Shown here: positions 50,374 to 60,830 of the stretch, piece after piece
Position numbering within the stretch: position 1 is the first letter of the stretch
Layout: each line of letters begins with the position of its first letter
NCBI RefSeq assembly: GCF_035762905.1
Contig: NZ_DASUCC010000094.1
Span: forward strand, 62,001 to 126,000
Direction: 5' to 3'
Length of the DNA stretch: 64,000 nt
From: DASYTH01 sp035762905
GTDB taxonomy: Bacteria > Actinomycetota > Actinomycetes > Mycobacteriales > Pseudonocardiaceae
Program-made: the position numbers and the translations under genes
The notes under the pieces: generated by a model
The model's input: only the letters and a program-made list of their open reading frames with translations
What the model was told of the DNA's origin: nothing
The model's database searches: none

Positions 50374-52440
50374 ATGGCAGCAGCACGACTTCGCCGAATC
50401 GCTTTCGCCACAACACTTGTGCTGGGCTGCGGCCTGGCGGTGGCCACCGATGCCGGTGCCGCACAACAGGAAGATCCGGTACGGGTCACGGTGAACACGC
50501 GGGCGGGGCTGGCCACCGTGCCGGACACCGCGCTGGGCATCAACCACGCGGTGTGGGACAGCCAGCTCGGCACGCCGGAGGTTGCCGACCTGCTCGGCAG
50601 CGCCGGACTGCGGATGATGCGCTACCCGGGCGGCTCCTACGGCGACATCTACCACTGGGAGACGCACACCGCGCCCGGCGGGTTCGTGGCCCCGAACACC
50701 GACTTCGACACGTTCATGGGCGGGGTGCGCCGGGCAGGCGGACAGGCCATGGTGATCGCCAACTACGGCACCGGAAGCCCCGAGGAGGCCGCCGGCTGGG
50801 TGCGGCACGCCAACATCGAGCGCGGCTACGGCGTGCGCTACTGGGAGATCGGCAACGAGCTGTACGGCAACGGCCATTACGGCGCCGAGTGGGAGGCCGA
50901 CAACCACCCGGACAAGAGCCCGACCGGCTACGCCACCGAGGTCGTGCGGTTCGCCACGGCGATGAAGGCGGTCGACCCGACCATCAAGATCGGCGCCGTG
51001 CTGACCACCCCGGCCAACTGGCCGGACGGCGTGGTCGCCGAGGGTGACCCGGCCACCTGGAACCAGACCGTGCTGTCCATCGCCGGGCCGCACGTCGACT
51101 TCGTGATCCTGCACTGGTACCCGGGCGGCGCCACCGCGCCCGAGACACTGTCCAAACCGGACCAGATCGACGACATCATCTACCTCGTGCGCGAGCAGAT
51201 CGCCCGGTTCGCCGGCCCGAACGCCGGCCGGCTCGGCATCGCGCTGACCGAGATGAACACCTCGGTCGGCCGCAACACCCAGCCCGGCGCGCTGTTCGCC
51301 GCCGAGTCCTACGCCGGCCTGCTGGAGAACGGGGTCTTCACGGTCCAGTGGTGGAACACGCACAACGGCATCGGCAACGTGTCGACCGTGGCCGGGCACA
51401 CCGACTACGACGACTTCGGCCTGCTGTCCAGCGCCAACTGCACCGCCGACGGCAGCGTCTGCCAGCCCGCGCTGAACACCCCGTTCGCCCCGTACCACGC
51501 GCTGCGGATGATGAACCTGTTCGTCCGCCCCGGCGACCAGTTCGTCCGGGCCGCCACCGGCAACGACCTGGTCAGCGCGCACGCCGCCCGGCGGCCCAAC
51601 GGTGAGCTGGCCCTGCTGCTGCTCAACAAGGATCCGGACAACGCGCAGCAGGTCGTGATCGACTACGCCGGCTTCGTCCCGGCCGCCGGCGCGCCCACCG
51701 TGCACACGTTCACCAACGGGGCCACCGGGGTGAGCACCGCGCAGAGCGGCACGGCCACCGCCCAGACCCTGCCGCCGTACTCGCTGACCACGCTGGTGCT
51801 CCGGCCGGCGGCGAACCGGCCGGGCGCGCCGGGTGCGCCGGGCGCCCCGACCGCCGCCGCGGTCACCGACCGGTCCGCCACGATCAGCTGGCCGGCCGCC
51901 ACCCCGGGCGCCCGCCCGATCGCCAAGTACGAGGTGTACCGGCACAACGGCGTCACCAGCGAGCAGTGGGGCGAGACCCCGGGCACCGCGTTCACCGCGC
52001 ACAACCTCGTCCCCGGCAGCCGGTACACGGTCAACGTCCTGGCCCGCGACACCGCGGGCGCGGTGTCCTGGGCGTCGCCGCCGTTGACCGTGACCACCGG
52101 CGCACCGGCCGCGAGCACGTGCGCGGTGCGGTTCACCGACGTGACCAACTGGGGCAGCGGCTTCGTGGCCAGCGTCGACATCACCAACACTGGCTCGAGC
52201 GCGGTGAACGGCTGGACGCTCACCTTCCGCTGGCCGACCGGCTGGCAGCAGATGGGCGGCGGCTGGAACGGAACCTGGGCCCAGGACGGCACCACGGTCA
52301 CCGTCAGCAATGCCGACTTCAACCGCGAGCTGGCGGCGAACGGCGGCAGCGCCAACGTCGGCTTCGTCGGCAACTACTCCGGTCCGAACGTGCTGCCGGG
52401 TTCGTTCACCCTCAACGGAACCGTGTGCGCCGCGGGCTGA
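50374..52440 (+). CDS. secreted GH clan A (alpha-L-arabinofuranosidase-like) enzyme with FN3 and CBM2
   Basis: A 688-residue secreted glycosidase. A signal peptide (LRRIAFATTLVLGCGLAVAT) is followed by a TIM barrel whose acid/base is E162 in YWEIGNELYG and nucleophile E292 in ALTEMNTSVG. That NE...E layout is that of GH51/GH39-like enzymes. An antiparallel sandwich, an FN3 domain (about 495-580) and a CBM2 cellulose-binding domain (about 590-688: VRFTDVTNWGSGFVASVDITN, GWTLTFRWPTGW) follow. Substrate could be arabinoxylan or cellulose-associated arabinan. ATG 50374 precedes the signal peptide. A CebR-type operator implies induction with cellulose. Confidence 0.9.
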   Translation: MAAARLRRIAFATTLVLGCGLAVATDAGAAQQEDPVRVTVNTRAGLATVPDTALGINHAVWDSQLGTPEVADLLGSAGLRMMRYPGGSYGDIYHWETHTAPGGFVAPNTDFDTFMGGVRRAGGQAMVIANYGTGSPEEAAGWVRHANIERGYGVRYWEIGNELYGNGHYGAEWEADNHPDKSPTGYATEVVRFATAMKAVDPTIKIGAVLTTPANWPDGVVAEGDPATWNQTVLSIAGPHVDFVILHWYPGGATAPETLSKPDQIDDIIYLVREQIARFAGPNAGRLGIALTEMNTSVGRNTQPGALFAAESYAGLLENGVFTVQWWNTHNGIGNVSTVAGHTDYDDFGLLSSANCTADGSVCQPALNTPFAPYHALRMMNLFVRPGDQFVRAATGNDLVSAHAARRPNGELALLLLNKDPDNAQQVVIDYAGFVPAAGAPTVHTFTNGATGVSTAQSGTATAQTLPPYSLTTLVLRPAANRPGAPGAPGAPTAAAVTDRSATISWPAATPGARPIAKYEVYRHNGVTSEQWGETPGTAFTAHNLVPGSRYTVNVLARDTAGAVSWASPPLTVTTGAPAASTCAVRFTDVTNWGSGFVASVDITNTGSSAVNGWTLTFRWPTGWQQMGGGWNGTWAQDGTTVTVSNADFNRELAANGGSANVGFVGNYSGPNVLPGSFTLNGTVCAAG

Positions 52441-52689
52441 TCAGTCCGCCTCGCGCTCGGCCGCGATCCGGGCCTGGATCTCGGCCCACAGCTCGGGCGG
52501 CGGCTGCGCCTCGACCCGGTCCGGGTCGAGGCGCCGCAACCCGGCCACGAGCGGGGCGATCTCGGCCAGCTCGGCGCGGCAGGACGGGCAGCCGGCCAGG
52601 TGCACGTCCAGTTCCCGCGCCGCCGGCTCGTCCAACTGACCGAGCACGTAACCGCCGAGCGCCTCCCGCCGAGCGCAGTCTTGGCCCAT
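52441..52689 (-). CDS. zf-HC2-type anti-sigma factor (soluble, short)
   Basis: An 82-residue protein with the zinc-binding HxxxCxxC of anti-sigma factors in LDVHLAGCPSCRAEL. The rest is helical (YVLGQLDEPAARELD, ELWAEIQARIAAERE). It lacks a membrane helix, so it should be a cytoplasmic ZAS-like regulator. The ATG directly follows the TAA of the sigma gene (TAAATG), so they are one operon and it is the likely antagonist of that sigma factor. The gene abuts the convergent glycosidase gene. Confidence 0.88.
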   Translation of the reverse strand: MGQDCARREALGGYVLGQLDEPAARELDVHLAGCPSCRAELAEIAPLVAGLRRLDPDRVEAQPPPELWAEIQARIAAEREAD

Positions 52690-53226
52690 TTACGGCTCGA
52701 CCCCCATCTCCCTCATGACCGTCCGCAATGACTTGAGCCCGTAGAACAGTCGGCTGCGCAGCGTGCCCGGCGGGATGCCCTGCTCGGCGGCCACCTCGGC
52801 GGCCGGGCGGCCGCGGATCACGGTCTCGACCAGGGCGCTGCGCTGCTCCGGGCTGATCCGGCGCAGCGCCTGCGCCAGCACGGTCGCGGTCATCGTGCGC
52901 TCGTCGAAGCCAGGCCCGCCGTTGTGGTCCGCAGGCGCCAGCCCGGCCGCCCGGGCCGGACGCGCCGTGCTGCGCCGGATCTCGTCCACCACGACGTGCC
53001 GCGCGATGCCGAACAGCCAGACCCGCAGGCTGGCCACCTCCGGGTCGAACCGGTCGGCGTTGCGCCAGGCCCGGAGGAACACCTCCTGCACCACGTCCTG
53101 CGCCGCACCCGCGTCCCCCAGCCGCCGCAACGCGAACCGGTACAGCTCCGCCCCGTGCGCCCGGTAGGCCGCGCGGAGCATCCGGTCCTGCCTCAGGTCT
53201 TCCCGTTCCACCACCTTGCCGGCCAT
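52690..53226 (-). CDS. ECF RNA polymerase sigma factor
   Basis: A 178-residue sigma-70 family protein with region 2 (AYRAHGAELYRFALRRLGDA, AAQDVVQEVFLRAWRNADRF, RVWLFGIARHVVVDEIRR) and region 4 (RRISPEQRSALVETVIRGRP, PAAEVAAEQGIPPGTLRSRL). It would direct polymerase to stress promoters, probably including the divergent DUF4394 gene. GGGGGAGA five bases before ATG 53226 sets the start. Followed without gap by the zf-HC2 gene. Confidence 0.94.
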   Translation of the reverse strand: MAGKVVEREDLRQDRMLRAAYRAHGAELYRFALRRLGDAGAAQDVVQEVFLRAWRNADRFDPEVASLRVWLFGIARHVVVDEIRRSTARPARAAGLAPADHNGGPGFDERTMTATVLAQALRRISPEQRSALVETVIRGRPAAEVAAEQGIPPGTLRSRLFYGLKSLRTVMREMGVEP

Positions 53227-53385
53227 CGAAGTCTCCCCCTTCGCCCGACTTTCCTCCCTTGTCGTTCGGCGCGGCCGGGACCGCGGATTGCCGTACGTGA
53301 CAAACCTCGCGCCGGTGAACGCCGTGCGGCCGGCCGCCGAATCCAGGCACATCACAGAGTTCCCGACGAGAAGACGGAGAAAGTC

Positions 53386-54210
53386 ATGCGCCGCACCATC
53401 ACCTTCCTCGCCGTGGCCGCCGGGACGGCCGTCGTGATCGCCGCCGCGGTGTCCGCGACCGCCGCCCCCAGGCGTCCGGCGCTCACCGGCGAGTTCCTGT
53501 TGCTGAGCGACAACGGCATGTTGACCCGGCACAACGCCGCCCGGCCGCAGCTACCGGTCCGGTGGCTGCAGGTCACCGGCCTGGCCGACGGCGAGCGCCT
53601 GGTCGGCATGGACCGGCGGCCGGCCACCGGAACGGTGTACGCGCTGTCGTCCACCGGCCAGCTGTACACGGTGAACCCGAACACCGGCGCCGCCGTCCCG
53701 GTCGGTCCTCGGTTCGCGCTGAAGGGCCGGGCCATCGGGTTCGACTTCAACCCCACCGTGGACCGGATCCGCGTGGTCACCGAGGCCGGCCAGAACCTGC
53801 GCCTGCACCCGGAGACCGGGGAGCTGACCGCCGACGGCGAACTGCACTACCCGGACACCGACCAGGGTGCCGGCAGCGTGCCCGAGGTCGCCGCCGCCGC
53901 GTACACCAACAACCTCCCGGGTGCGACGACCACCACCCTGTACGGGGTGGACTCGGCCCGGGAGACCCTGGTCCGGATCACCCCGGACACCGGCGAGCTG
54001 ACCACGGTCGGCGCGCTCGGCGTTGCGGTCAAGGAGTTCCACACCATGGAGATCAAGACCGGTTCGGCTACGGACAACCGCGCGTTCGCCGCCGTGCTGC
54101 CGCAGGCCGGCGGCTCCGCCCTGCTGGTCGAGATCGACCTGAACACCGGCCAGGCCGGCGTGCTCTCGCCGGTGGTCGGCCGGCCGGTCGGGATGGCCTT
54201 CCTCGGCTGA
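53386..54210 (+). CDS. secreted DUF4394 (beta-propeller-like) protein
   Basis: A 274-residue exported protein. It has a signal peptide (MRRTITFLAVAAGTAVVIAA, cleavage near TAA) and then repeated propeller-like blades: GLADGERLVGMDRRPATGTVY, GQLYTVNPNTGAAVPVG, TLYGVDSARETLVRITPDTG. The GRAIGFDFNPTVDRIRVVTE segment is characteristic of DUF4394. GGAG six bases before ATG 53386 sets the start. It is divergent from the sigma/anti-sigma pair (159-bp gap), suggesting regulation by that sigma factor. Function unknown. Confidence 0.9.
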   Translation: MRRTITFLAVAAGTAVVIAAAVSATAAPRRPALTGEFLLLSDNGMLTRHNAARPQLPVRWLQVTGLADGERLVGMDRRPATGTVYALSSTGQLYTVNPNTGAAVPVGPRFALKGRAIGFDFNPTVDRIRVVTEAGQNLRLHPETGELTADGELHYPDTDQGAGSVPEVAAAAYTNNLPGATTTTLYGVDSARETLVRITPDTGELTTVGALGVAVKEFHTMEIKTGSATDNRAFAAVLPQAGGSALLVEIDLNTGQAGVLSPVVGRPVGMAFLG

Positions 54211-54215
54211 GCCGG

Positions 54216-54256
54216 TGCCGGGGCGGTGCGCGCGCGGGGTGCGCGCCGCCCCGGCA
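54216..54256. terminator. bidirectional terminator between convergent genes
   Basis: A 16-bp stem (one G-T pair) with a 9-nt loop fills the gap between the DUF4394 stop and the stop of the giant DUF4082 gene. Confidence 0.75.
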
Positions 54257-54264
54257 GCTCCGTG

Positions 54265-57200
54265 CTACGGGGTGGTCGCCTGGACGATCACGTCCACCCA
54301 GTAGTTGGTGCTGTTGAACGACGAGCTGGGGAAGCTGCCGGCCGGGCCGTAGGTGAACACGCCGTTGGTGCCGGCCGGTGCGGTCAGCGCCCCGCTGATG
54401 TGCGCCGCGGTGAAGAAGTTGGAGCTGGCCGAGTAGCGGCCGACCGGCGCGTGGTAGGAGACGATGTAGGTGGTGCCCGCGGTGAGCGTGACCGGCGCCG
54501 GGAAGTTGACCGACTGCCAGCCGCTGGCCGTCTCACCGATGAACGTGGCGGTGGCCAGTTGCGTGCCGTTCGCCTGCCACAGGCGACCGACGTGCGTGCC
54601 GGTGTTCTGCGCTCCCTTGTAGAACTTCATCCCGGTCGCCTGGCCGCCGGTCGAGCAGGTGAACCGGACCCCGACCTCGACCGCGTTGGGGTCGTTCATC
54701 GAGACCAGTGCCGGTGTGTCCCCGGCCCCGAACAGGCTCTGCGCCACTAGCCCGGTGGGCACCTCGGTGATCACGTCCACCCAGTAGTTGGTGTTGTTGA
54801 ACGTGGAGGTCGGGAAGGTGCCGGCCGGGCCGTAGGTGAACACGCCGTTGATGGCGGCCGGTGCGGTCAGCGCGCCGCGGGTGTGCGTGGTGGCGAAGAA
54901 GTTGGAGCTGGCCGAGTAGAAGCCGTTGCTGTGGTAGGAGACCACGTAGGTCGTGTTCGGGTTGATCGTCACCGGGGCCGGGAAGTTGACCGACTGCCAG
55001 CCGCTGGCCGTCTCGCCGGAGAACGTGGCGGTGGCCAGCGCCGGGCCGCCGGTCGCGTTCCACAGGTGGGCGGTGTGCGTGCCCACGTTCTGCGGTCCTT
55101 TGTAGAACCGCACACCGGTGACCCGGGTGCCGCTCACCGCTGAGCGGAACTTCACCCCGAGCGCCACCGGGGTGGGGTCGGCCACCGTGATCGTGTTCGG
55201 CGTGTTGCTGGGCTGGAACAGGGTCTGCACCGTGGTGAGGGAGTTGACCGTGACCGAGACGGTCGCCTGCGCGCTGCCGCCGACGGCATTGCCGACCTGG
55301 TAGGTGAACGTGGCCAGCCCGGAGAACCCGGTGGTCGGGGTGAAGGTCACGGTCTGCGCGCCGGCGTCCAGGCTGACCGTCCCGTTGGTCGGGTTGCCGA
55401 CGCTGGTGATGGACAGCGGGTACCCGTTCGGGTCGGCGTCGTTGGCGAGCAGGGTCGCGGCCGGAATCACCAGCGGCGTGTTGAAGGTCCCCATGACGGC
55501 GTCGTTTCCGGCCGTCGGGGGCAGGTTCCCGGCGCCGCCGGCCCGGTTGAAGATCACGTCCACCCAGTAGTTGGTGGACCCGAAGCTGGCGTTCGGAAAG
55601 GTCCCGGACGCGCCGTAGGCGTACACCCCGTTGTCGCCCGCCGGTGCGGTCAGCGCCCCAGTGCTGCGCGGCGTGCGGAAGTAGTTGGGACTGGCCGCGT
55701 AGTACGCCGTGTGGTACGAGGCGACGTAGGTCGTCCCGGGGGTGATCGTCACCGGGGCCGGGAACATCACGGTCTGCCACCCCTTGGCGGTCTCACCGCT
55801 GAAGTTGGCCGACGCCAGCAGGTTTCCCGCCGCGCTCCACAGGTGCGCGGCGTGCGGCCCGGTGCTGTCGTCGGTCTTGTAGAACCGGATCCCGGCGACC
55901 GCGCCCGGCGTGTTGGCCGAGAACCGGACGCCGAGCTCGACCGGGTTGGGATCCCCGGACCGGACCGCGAACGGCTTCTCGGTTAGCGCGAACAGGCTCA
56001 CCGCCGCGGCCGGGGTGACGGTCACGCTGACCCCGGCGCCCGGCGTCTCGACGTTGAGGCTGTCGTCGATCGCGCGGGTCTTGACCTGGTAGGTGCCGGG
56101 CAGCCGGGGCCGCCAGGCGTAGGTCCAGCTCGTGGTGCCGGTCGCCGGGTGCCAGGTGGCCCCGTTGTCGGTGGACACCTCGACCCCGGCCACCCGGCCG
56201 CCGGTGTCGCTCGCGGTCCCGGACACGGTCACCAGGGTCAGCTGCCCGACGCTGGCCCCGTTGGTGGGCGCGGTGATCGTGGACACCGGCGGAGTGCTGT
56301 CGGTCGACGCGGTCGCAGGCGCCAGACCGGCGCGCAGCGTCCCCGGCTGGACTCCCATGTCCGCGAACAGGTTCACCATCGCCTGCTGGACGTTGAGGTC
56401 CTCCGGGGTCAGGGTCGGCGGCAGGCTGCTGTTGGAGTAGTCGTGCTCGGTGTCCAGACCGAACGACCAGAACACCGTGCCGGCGCCGAACACCCACGCT
56501 CCGCTGGCCGCCTTGTACAGCGCGAGGTTGTGCACCGCGGTCTGGTCGCCGACGGTGTGCCCGTAGTCGAGCAGGTAGGTCCCGACGACCTCGGTGGTGG
56601 CGGACAGGTGGATCAGCCGCTCGGGCCGGAACCCGTTGTCCGGGCACTCGTCCCACTCGTAGCCGAGCATGCCGACCGCGAGCGAGGCGGTCTGCCCGGG
56701 CTGGGTGTTGGTGGCGATGGGCGAGTTGCGCCAGAACCGTAACTGGGTCATCTCGTACGGCACCCGGATGATGTCCTCGCGGTGCGAGTCCACCTGGAAG
56801 ATCGTCCCGGTGAGCGAGTTCTCCGGGCGGTTGCCGTCGGCCGGCGGGCTGAACATGAGGTCGCGCCAGGTCCCGGTCCACGCCGGTGTCGGGTCGAGCT
56901 TCTCCTCCTGGCGGGATTCCTTGTAGCAGACCAGGGTTCGGTTCGGCGTGCCGTTGATGTCCGGTTCCCAGCGGGTCTTCCAGTACACCTCGTTGCCGCT
57001 GATGAAGATCAGGTGCACGCCGGCGTCCCGGGCCGCCTCGACGTGCTCGCGCTGGTCGCGGGACCAGTACTCGTCGTGCCCGGTGGACATGTACACGTTG
57101 TAGTTGGTCAGTTGCGCGTTGCCCGGACCGGTGTCCACCCCGGTGACGTAGGCGACGTCGTAGCCGTTGCGCTCCAGCCAGCGAATGGCCGCGTACTCGG

Positions 57201-57843
57201 CGCTGAACAAGAAGTCCTGCGGCCCGGACCAGGTGCCGATCGCGTCCCGGGTGCCGATCGGCCGGTTGTAGCTGACCTTGAACGCGCGACCGTCCACACT
57301 CGCCGTGGCGTTGCCCCCGTACAGGTTCGCGCCGCCCCAACCGTTGTAGGCGTGCCAGGTGGTGTCCGAGGTCTGGAACACGATGTCCCGCTGTGCGCCG
57401 TCATCGCGTACCACGAACGGGATGTGGCTCGCCCCGGCCGTCCCGTCCTGGCGTACCAGCTTCGCGATGTACACCCCGGAGACCGCGGTCGCCGGCACCG
57501 CCCAGGACGTGGTGACCGACCAGTTTCCGGCGTCGTACAGACCGATCGTCGCGTTCCCGCCCGGCGCTGGCTGGATCGACGGCGTGCTGCGTTGGATGGT
57601 CGCGACCTTGCGCGCGCCCAGTCCGCCGTACCACCCCAGCCGGTAGATGTCGATTCGGTAGTTGGCTGATGCCGTGTTGATCTTGAAGCTGACCGTCGTG
57701 CCCCGGTTGACGCTGAGCGAGGTGGCGAAGCCTTCGATGCTCGTCGACGCCGGACCGCTCAGATCCCACTCGCTGCGCGGGTTTCCCTGCAGCTGGTTCT
57801 CGGTCACGATGGGATTGGTCACAATAGCCCCCAGTTCCGCCAT
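54265..57843 (-). CDS. 1192-residue multidomain protein: DMFA2-like domain, Ig-like domains and three DUF4082 domains
   Basis: Residues about 5-500 form a DMF-amidase-large-subunit-like region (NPIVTENQLQGNPRSEWDLS, IYRLGWYGGLGARKV, TGHDEYWSRDQREHVEAARD, HDYSNSSLPP). An Ig-like domain (about 520-612) follows. DUF4082 copies lie at about 616-763, 869-1027 and 1034-1192 with a cadherin-like domain (about 768-868) between the first two. Each DUF4082 repeat has the SGW/KGWQ-V-FPAPVT core. The family is usually extracellular, yet no signal peptide is visible after ATG 57843 (or ATG 57867 in frame). No ribosome site is obvious at either start. The function may be carbohydrate binding at the surface. 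Confidence 0.85.
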   Translation of the reverse strand: MAELGAIVTNPIVTENQLQGNPRSEWDLSGPASTSIEGFATSLSVNRGTTVSFKINTASANYRIDIYRLGWYGGLGARKVATIQRSTPSIQPAPGGNATIGLYDAGNWSVTTSWAVPATAVSGVYIAKLVRQDGTAGASHIPFVVRDDGAQRDIVFQTSDTTWHAYNGWGGANLYGGNATASVDGRAFKVSYNRPIGTRDAIGTWSGPQDFLFSAEYAAIRWLERNGYDVAYVTGVDTGPGNAQLTNYNVYMSTGHDEYWSRDQREHVEAARDAGVHLIFISGNEVYWKTRWEPDINGTPNRTLVCYKESRQEEKLDPTPAWTGTWRDLMFSPPADGNRPENSLTGTIFQVDSHREDIIRVPYEMTQLRFWRNSPIATNTQPGQTASLAVGMLGYEWDECPDNGFRPERLIHLSATTEVVGTYLLDYGHTVGDQTAVHNLALYKAASGAWVFGAGTVFWSFGLDTEHDYSNSSLPPTLTPEDLNVQQAMVNLFADMGVQPGTLRAGLAPATASTDSTPPVSTITAPTNGASVGQLTLVTVSGTASDTGGRVAGVEVSTDNGATWHPATGTTSWTYAWRPRLPGTYQVKTRAIDDSLNVETPGAGVSVTVTPAAAVSLFALTEKPFAVRSGDPNPVELGVRFSANTPGAVAGIRFYKTDDSTGPHAAHLWSAAGNLLASANFSGETAKGWQTVMFPAPVTITPGTTYVASYHTAYYAASPNYFRTPRSTGALTAPAGDNGVYAYGASGTFPNASFGSTNYWVDVIFNRAGGAGNLPPTAGNDAVMGTFNTPLVIPAATLLANDADPNGYPLSITSVGNPTNGTVSLDAGAQTVTFTPTTGFSGLATFTYQVGNAVGGSAQATVSVTVNSLTTVQTLFQPSNTPNTITVADPTPVALGVKFRSAVSGTRVTGVRFYKGPQNVGTHTAHLWNATGGPALATATFSGETASGWQSVNFPAPVTINPNTTYVVSYHSNGFYSASSNFFATTHTRGALTAPAAINGVFTYGPAGTFPTSTFNNTNYWVDVITEVPTGLVAQSLFGAGDTPALVSMNDPNAVEVGVRFTCSTGGQATGMKFYKGAQNTGTHVGRLWQANGTQLATATFIGETASGWQSVNFPAPVTLTAGTTYIVSYHAPVGRYSASSNFFTAAHISGALTAPAGTNGVFTYGPAGSFPSSSFNSTNYWVDVIVQATTP
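54280..55985 (-). repeat. three DUF4082 repeats inside the large gene
   Basis: Related units at about 54280-54745, 54765-55235 and 55550-55985. Units 2 and 3 are most alike at DNA level, with long shared blocks such as the stretch encoding SGWQSVNFPAPVT and YWVDVI. Unit 1 is more diverged. Confidence 0.75.
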
Positions 57844-57926
57844 CGTTGGACGTATCGGGGGATGCATCGACCGGACGGGCGGGGGCGTTACCTAGGGGTG
57901 GGCAACCGGATGTTTACGATGCGGGC

Positions 57927-58496
57927 ATGACGGTCTTCGTGCATCCCAACGGCCTCTGCGAGAGCGCCGACGTCGGCGACGGAACGCGGGTCTGGGCCTT
58001 CGCCCACGTGATGGCCGGGGCGAAGATCGGGCGGGACTGCAACATCGGCGGCGGGGCGTTCGTGGAGTCCAATGTGGTCCTCGGCGACAACGTGACGGTG
58101 AAGAACAACGTCCTCGTGTTCGAGGGTGTGACCTGCGAAAACGATGTTTTCCTCGGGCCCAACGCGGTGTTCACCAACGACCTGCGCCCGCGCTCGCACC
58201 AGAAGCTCGGCCGCGAGGCGCTGCTGGCCACCCTGGTCTGCGAAGGCGCCACGCTCGGCGCGGGCACGGTCGTGGTGTGCGGCATCACCATCGGCCGGCA
58301 CAGCTTCGCCGGCGCCGGCGCGGTGCTGACCGCCGACGTCCCGGCGCACGCGTTCATGGTGGGCAACCCGGCCCGGCGCAAGGGTTGGGTGTGCCGGTGC
58401 GGCCACCGGTTGGATGCGCGGCTGCGGTGCCCGGAGTGCGGCACCGAACACCGGCTGCTGTCCGAGTCCGAGGGGCTGACGGCGACCGGCGAGTGA
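57927..58496 (+). CDS. left-handed beta-helix acyltransferase (WbpD/WxcM-like) with C-terminal zinc ribbon
   Basis: A 189-residue hexapeptide-repeat acyltransferase. The N terminus is FVHPNGLCESADVGDGTRVWAFAHVMAGAKIGRDCNIG and the repeats continue through FVESNVVLGDNVTVKNNVLVFEG, GPNAVFTNDLRPRS and TLGAGTVVVCGITIGRHSFAGAG. The His in FAHVM and the NDxxPR segment are the active-site pattern of sugar N-acetyltransferases such as WbpD. It ends with a four-Cys zinc ribbon (CRCGHRLDARLRCPECG). It would acylate an amino-sugar nucleotide. No companion sugar-nucleotide genes are present. ATG 57927 starts at the first beta-strand. Confidence 0.88.
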   Translation: MTVFVHPNGLCESADVGDGTRVWAFAHVMAGAKIGRDCNIGGGAFVESNVVLGDNVTVKNNVLVFEGVTCENDVFLGPNAVFTNDLRPRSHQKLGREALLATLVCEGATLGAGTVVVCGITIGRHSFAGAGAVLTADVPAHAFMVGNPARRKGWVCRCGHRLDARLRCPECGTEHRLLSESEGLTATGE

Positions 58497-58504
58497 GCCG
58501 CCGG

Positions 58505-58768
58505 CTACGCCCCGGGAACCTCGCTCGCCCCGCCGGCCCACAGCGCGTGCAGTTCGGCGGCGAAGCCCGGGTCGGATCGTTCGGCCAGGGCCAGCTCCTC
58601 GCCGAGGGCCAGCACCTCGGGTGACTCCGGCGCGGCGCCGGCCGCCGCGGCCAGCGCGGCGGTGGCCTCCGGCCGACCGGCGAACTTGGAGCTGACCAGG
58701 TCGTGCAGGGGCCCGGCGGCGCCGCCGGCAAGGACGGACGCGATGGCGATCTCAGTCGTTTCCGGCAC
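58505..58768 (-). CDS. small uncharacterised protein, 87 aa
   Basis: An 87-residue Ala/Glu-rich helical protein (IASVLAGGAAGPLHDLVSSK, EATAALAAAAGAAPESPEV, ALGEELALAERSDPGFAAEL). I do not recognise the family. GGGAGGT four bases before GTG 58768 fixes the start. It follows the response regulator gene by 35 bases and could be the last member of the signalling operon. Confidence 0.7.
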   Translation of the reverse strand: MPETTEIAIASVLAGGAAGPLHDLVSSKFAGRPEATAALAAAAGAAPESPEVLALGEELALAERSDPGFAAELHALWAGGASEVPGA

Positions 58769-58803
58769 GGTGACCTCCCTGTAGTGCAGAGGGTAGGCCA
58801 GGT

Positions 58804-59237
58804 TCAGTGCGGCAGCTTGACGACCGTCACGAAGAAGTCGTCGATCTGGCGGACCACCTCGATGAACCGTTCGAAGTCGACCGGCTTGGTGACGTAGGCG
58901 TTGGCGTGCAGGTCGTAGCTGCGCACGATGTCCTCTTCGGCCTCGGAGGTGGTGAGCACGACCACCGGGATGCTGCGCAGCTCCGGGGTGGCCTTCAGCT
59001 CGGCGAGCACCTCCCGCCCGTCCTTGCGGGGCAGGTTGAGGTCGAGCAGTATCAGGCCCGGCCGCGGCGCCCCGGCGAACTCCTCCTCCCGGCGCACGAA
59101 CCGCAGTGCCTCGACGCCGTCGCTCACCACGTGCAGGTTGTTGCGGATCTTGTGGTGCTCGAACGCCTCCTTGGTCATCAGGACGTCACCGGGGTCGTCC
59201 TCGACGAGGAGGATGTCGATCGGGCTCAGCGCGTCGG

Positions 59238-59241
<4 letters not shown>
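58804..59241 (-). CDS. single-domain response regulator (Rcp1-like)
   Basis: A 145-residue receiver domain with the acidic pocket VEDDPGD, phosphoacceptor D67 in LLDLNLPRKDG, the Thr of VLTTS and the Lys of YVTKP (K119). No output domain. It should relay phosphate from the kinase encoded just upstream, whose stop it overlaps (ATGA at 59238-59241). Similar receivers partner phytochrome- or CHASE3-type kinases. Confidence 0.94.
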
Positions 59242-60826
<1,585 letters not shown>

Positions 60827-60830
<4 letters not shown>

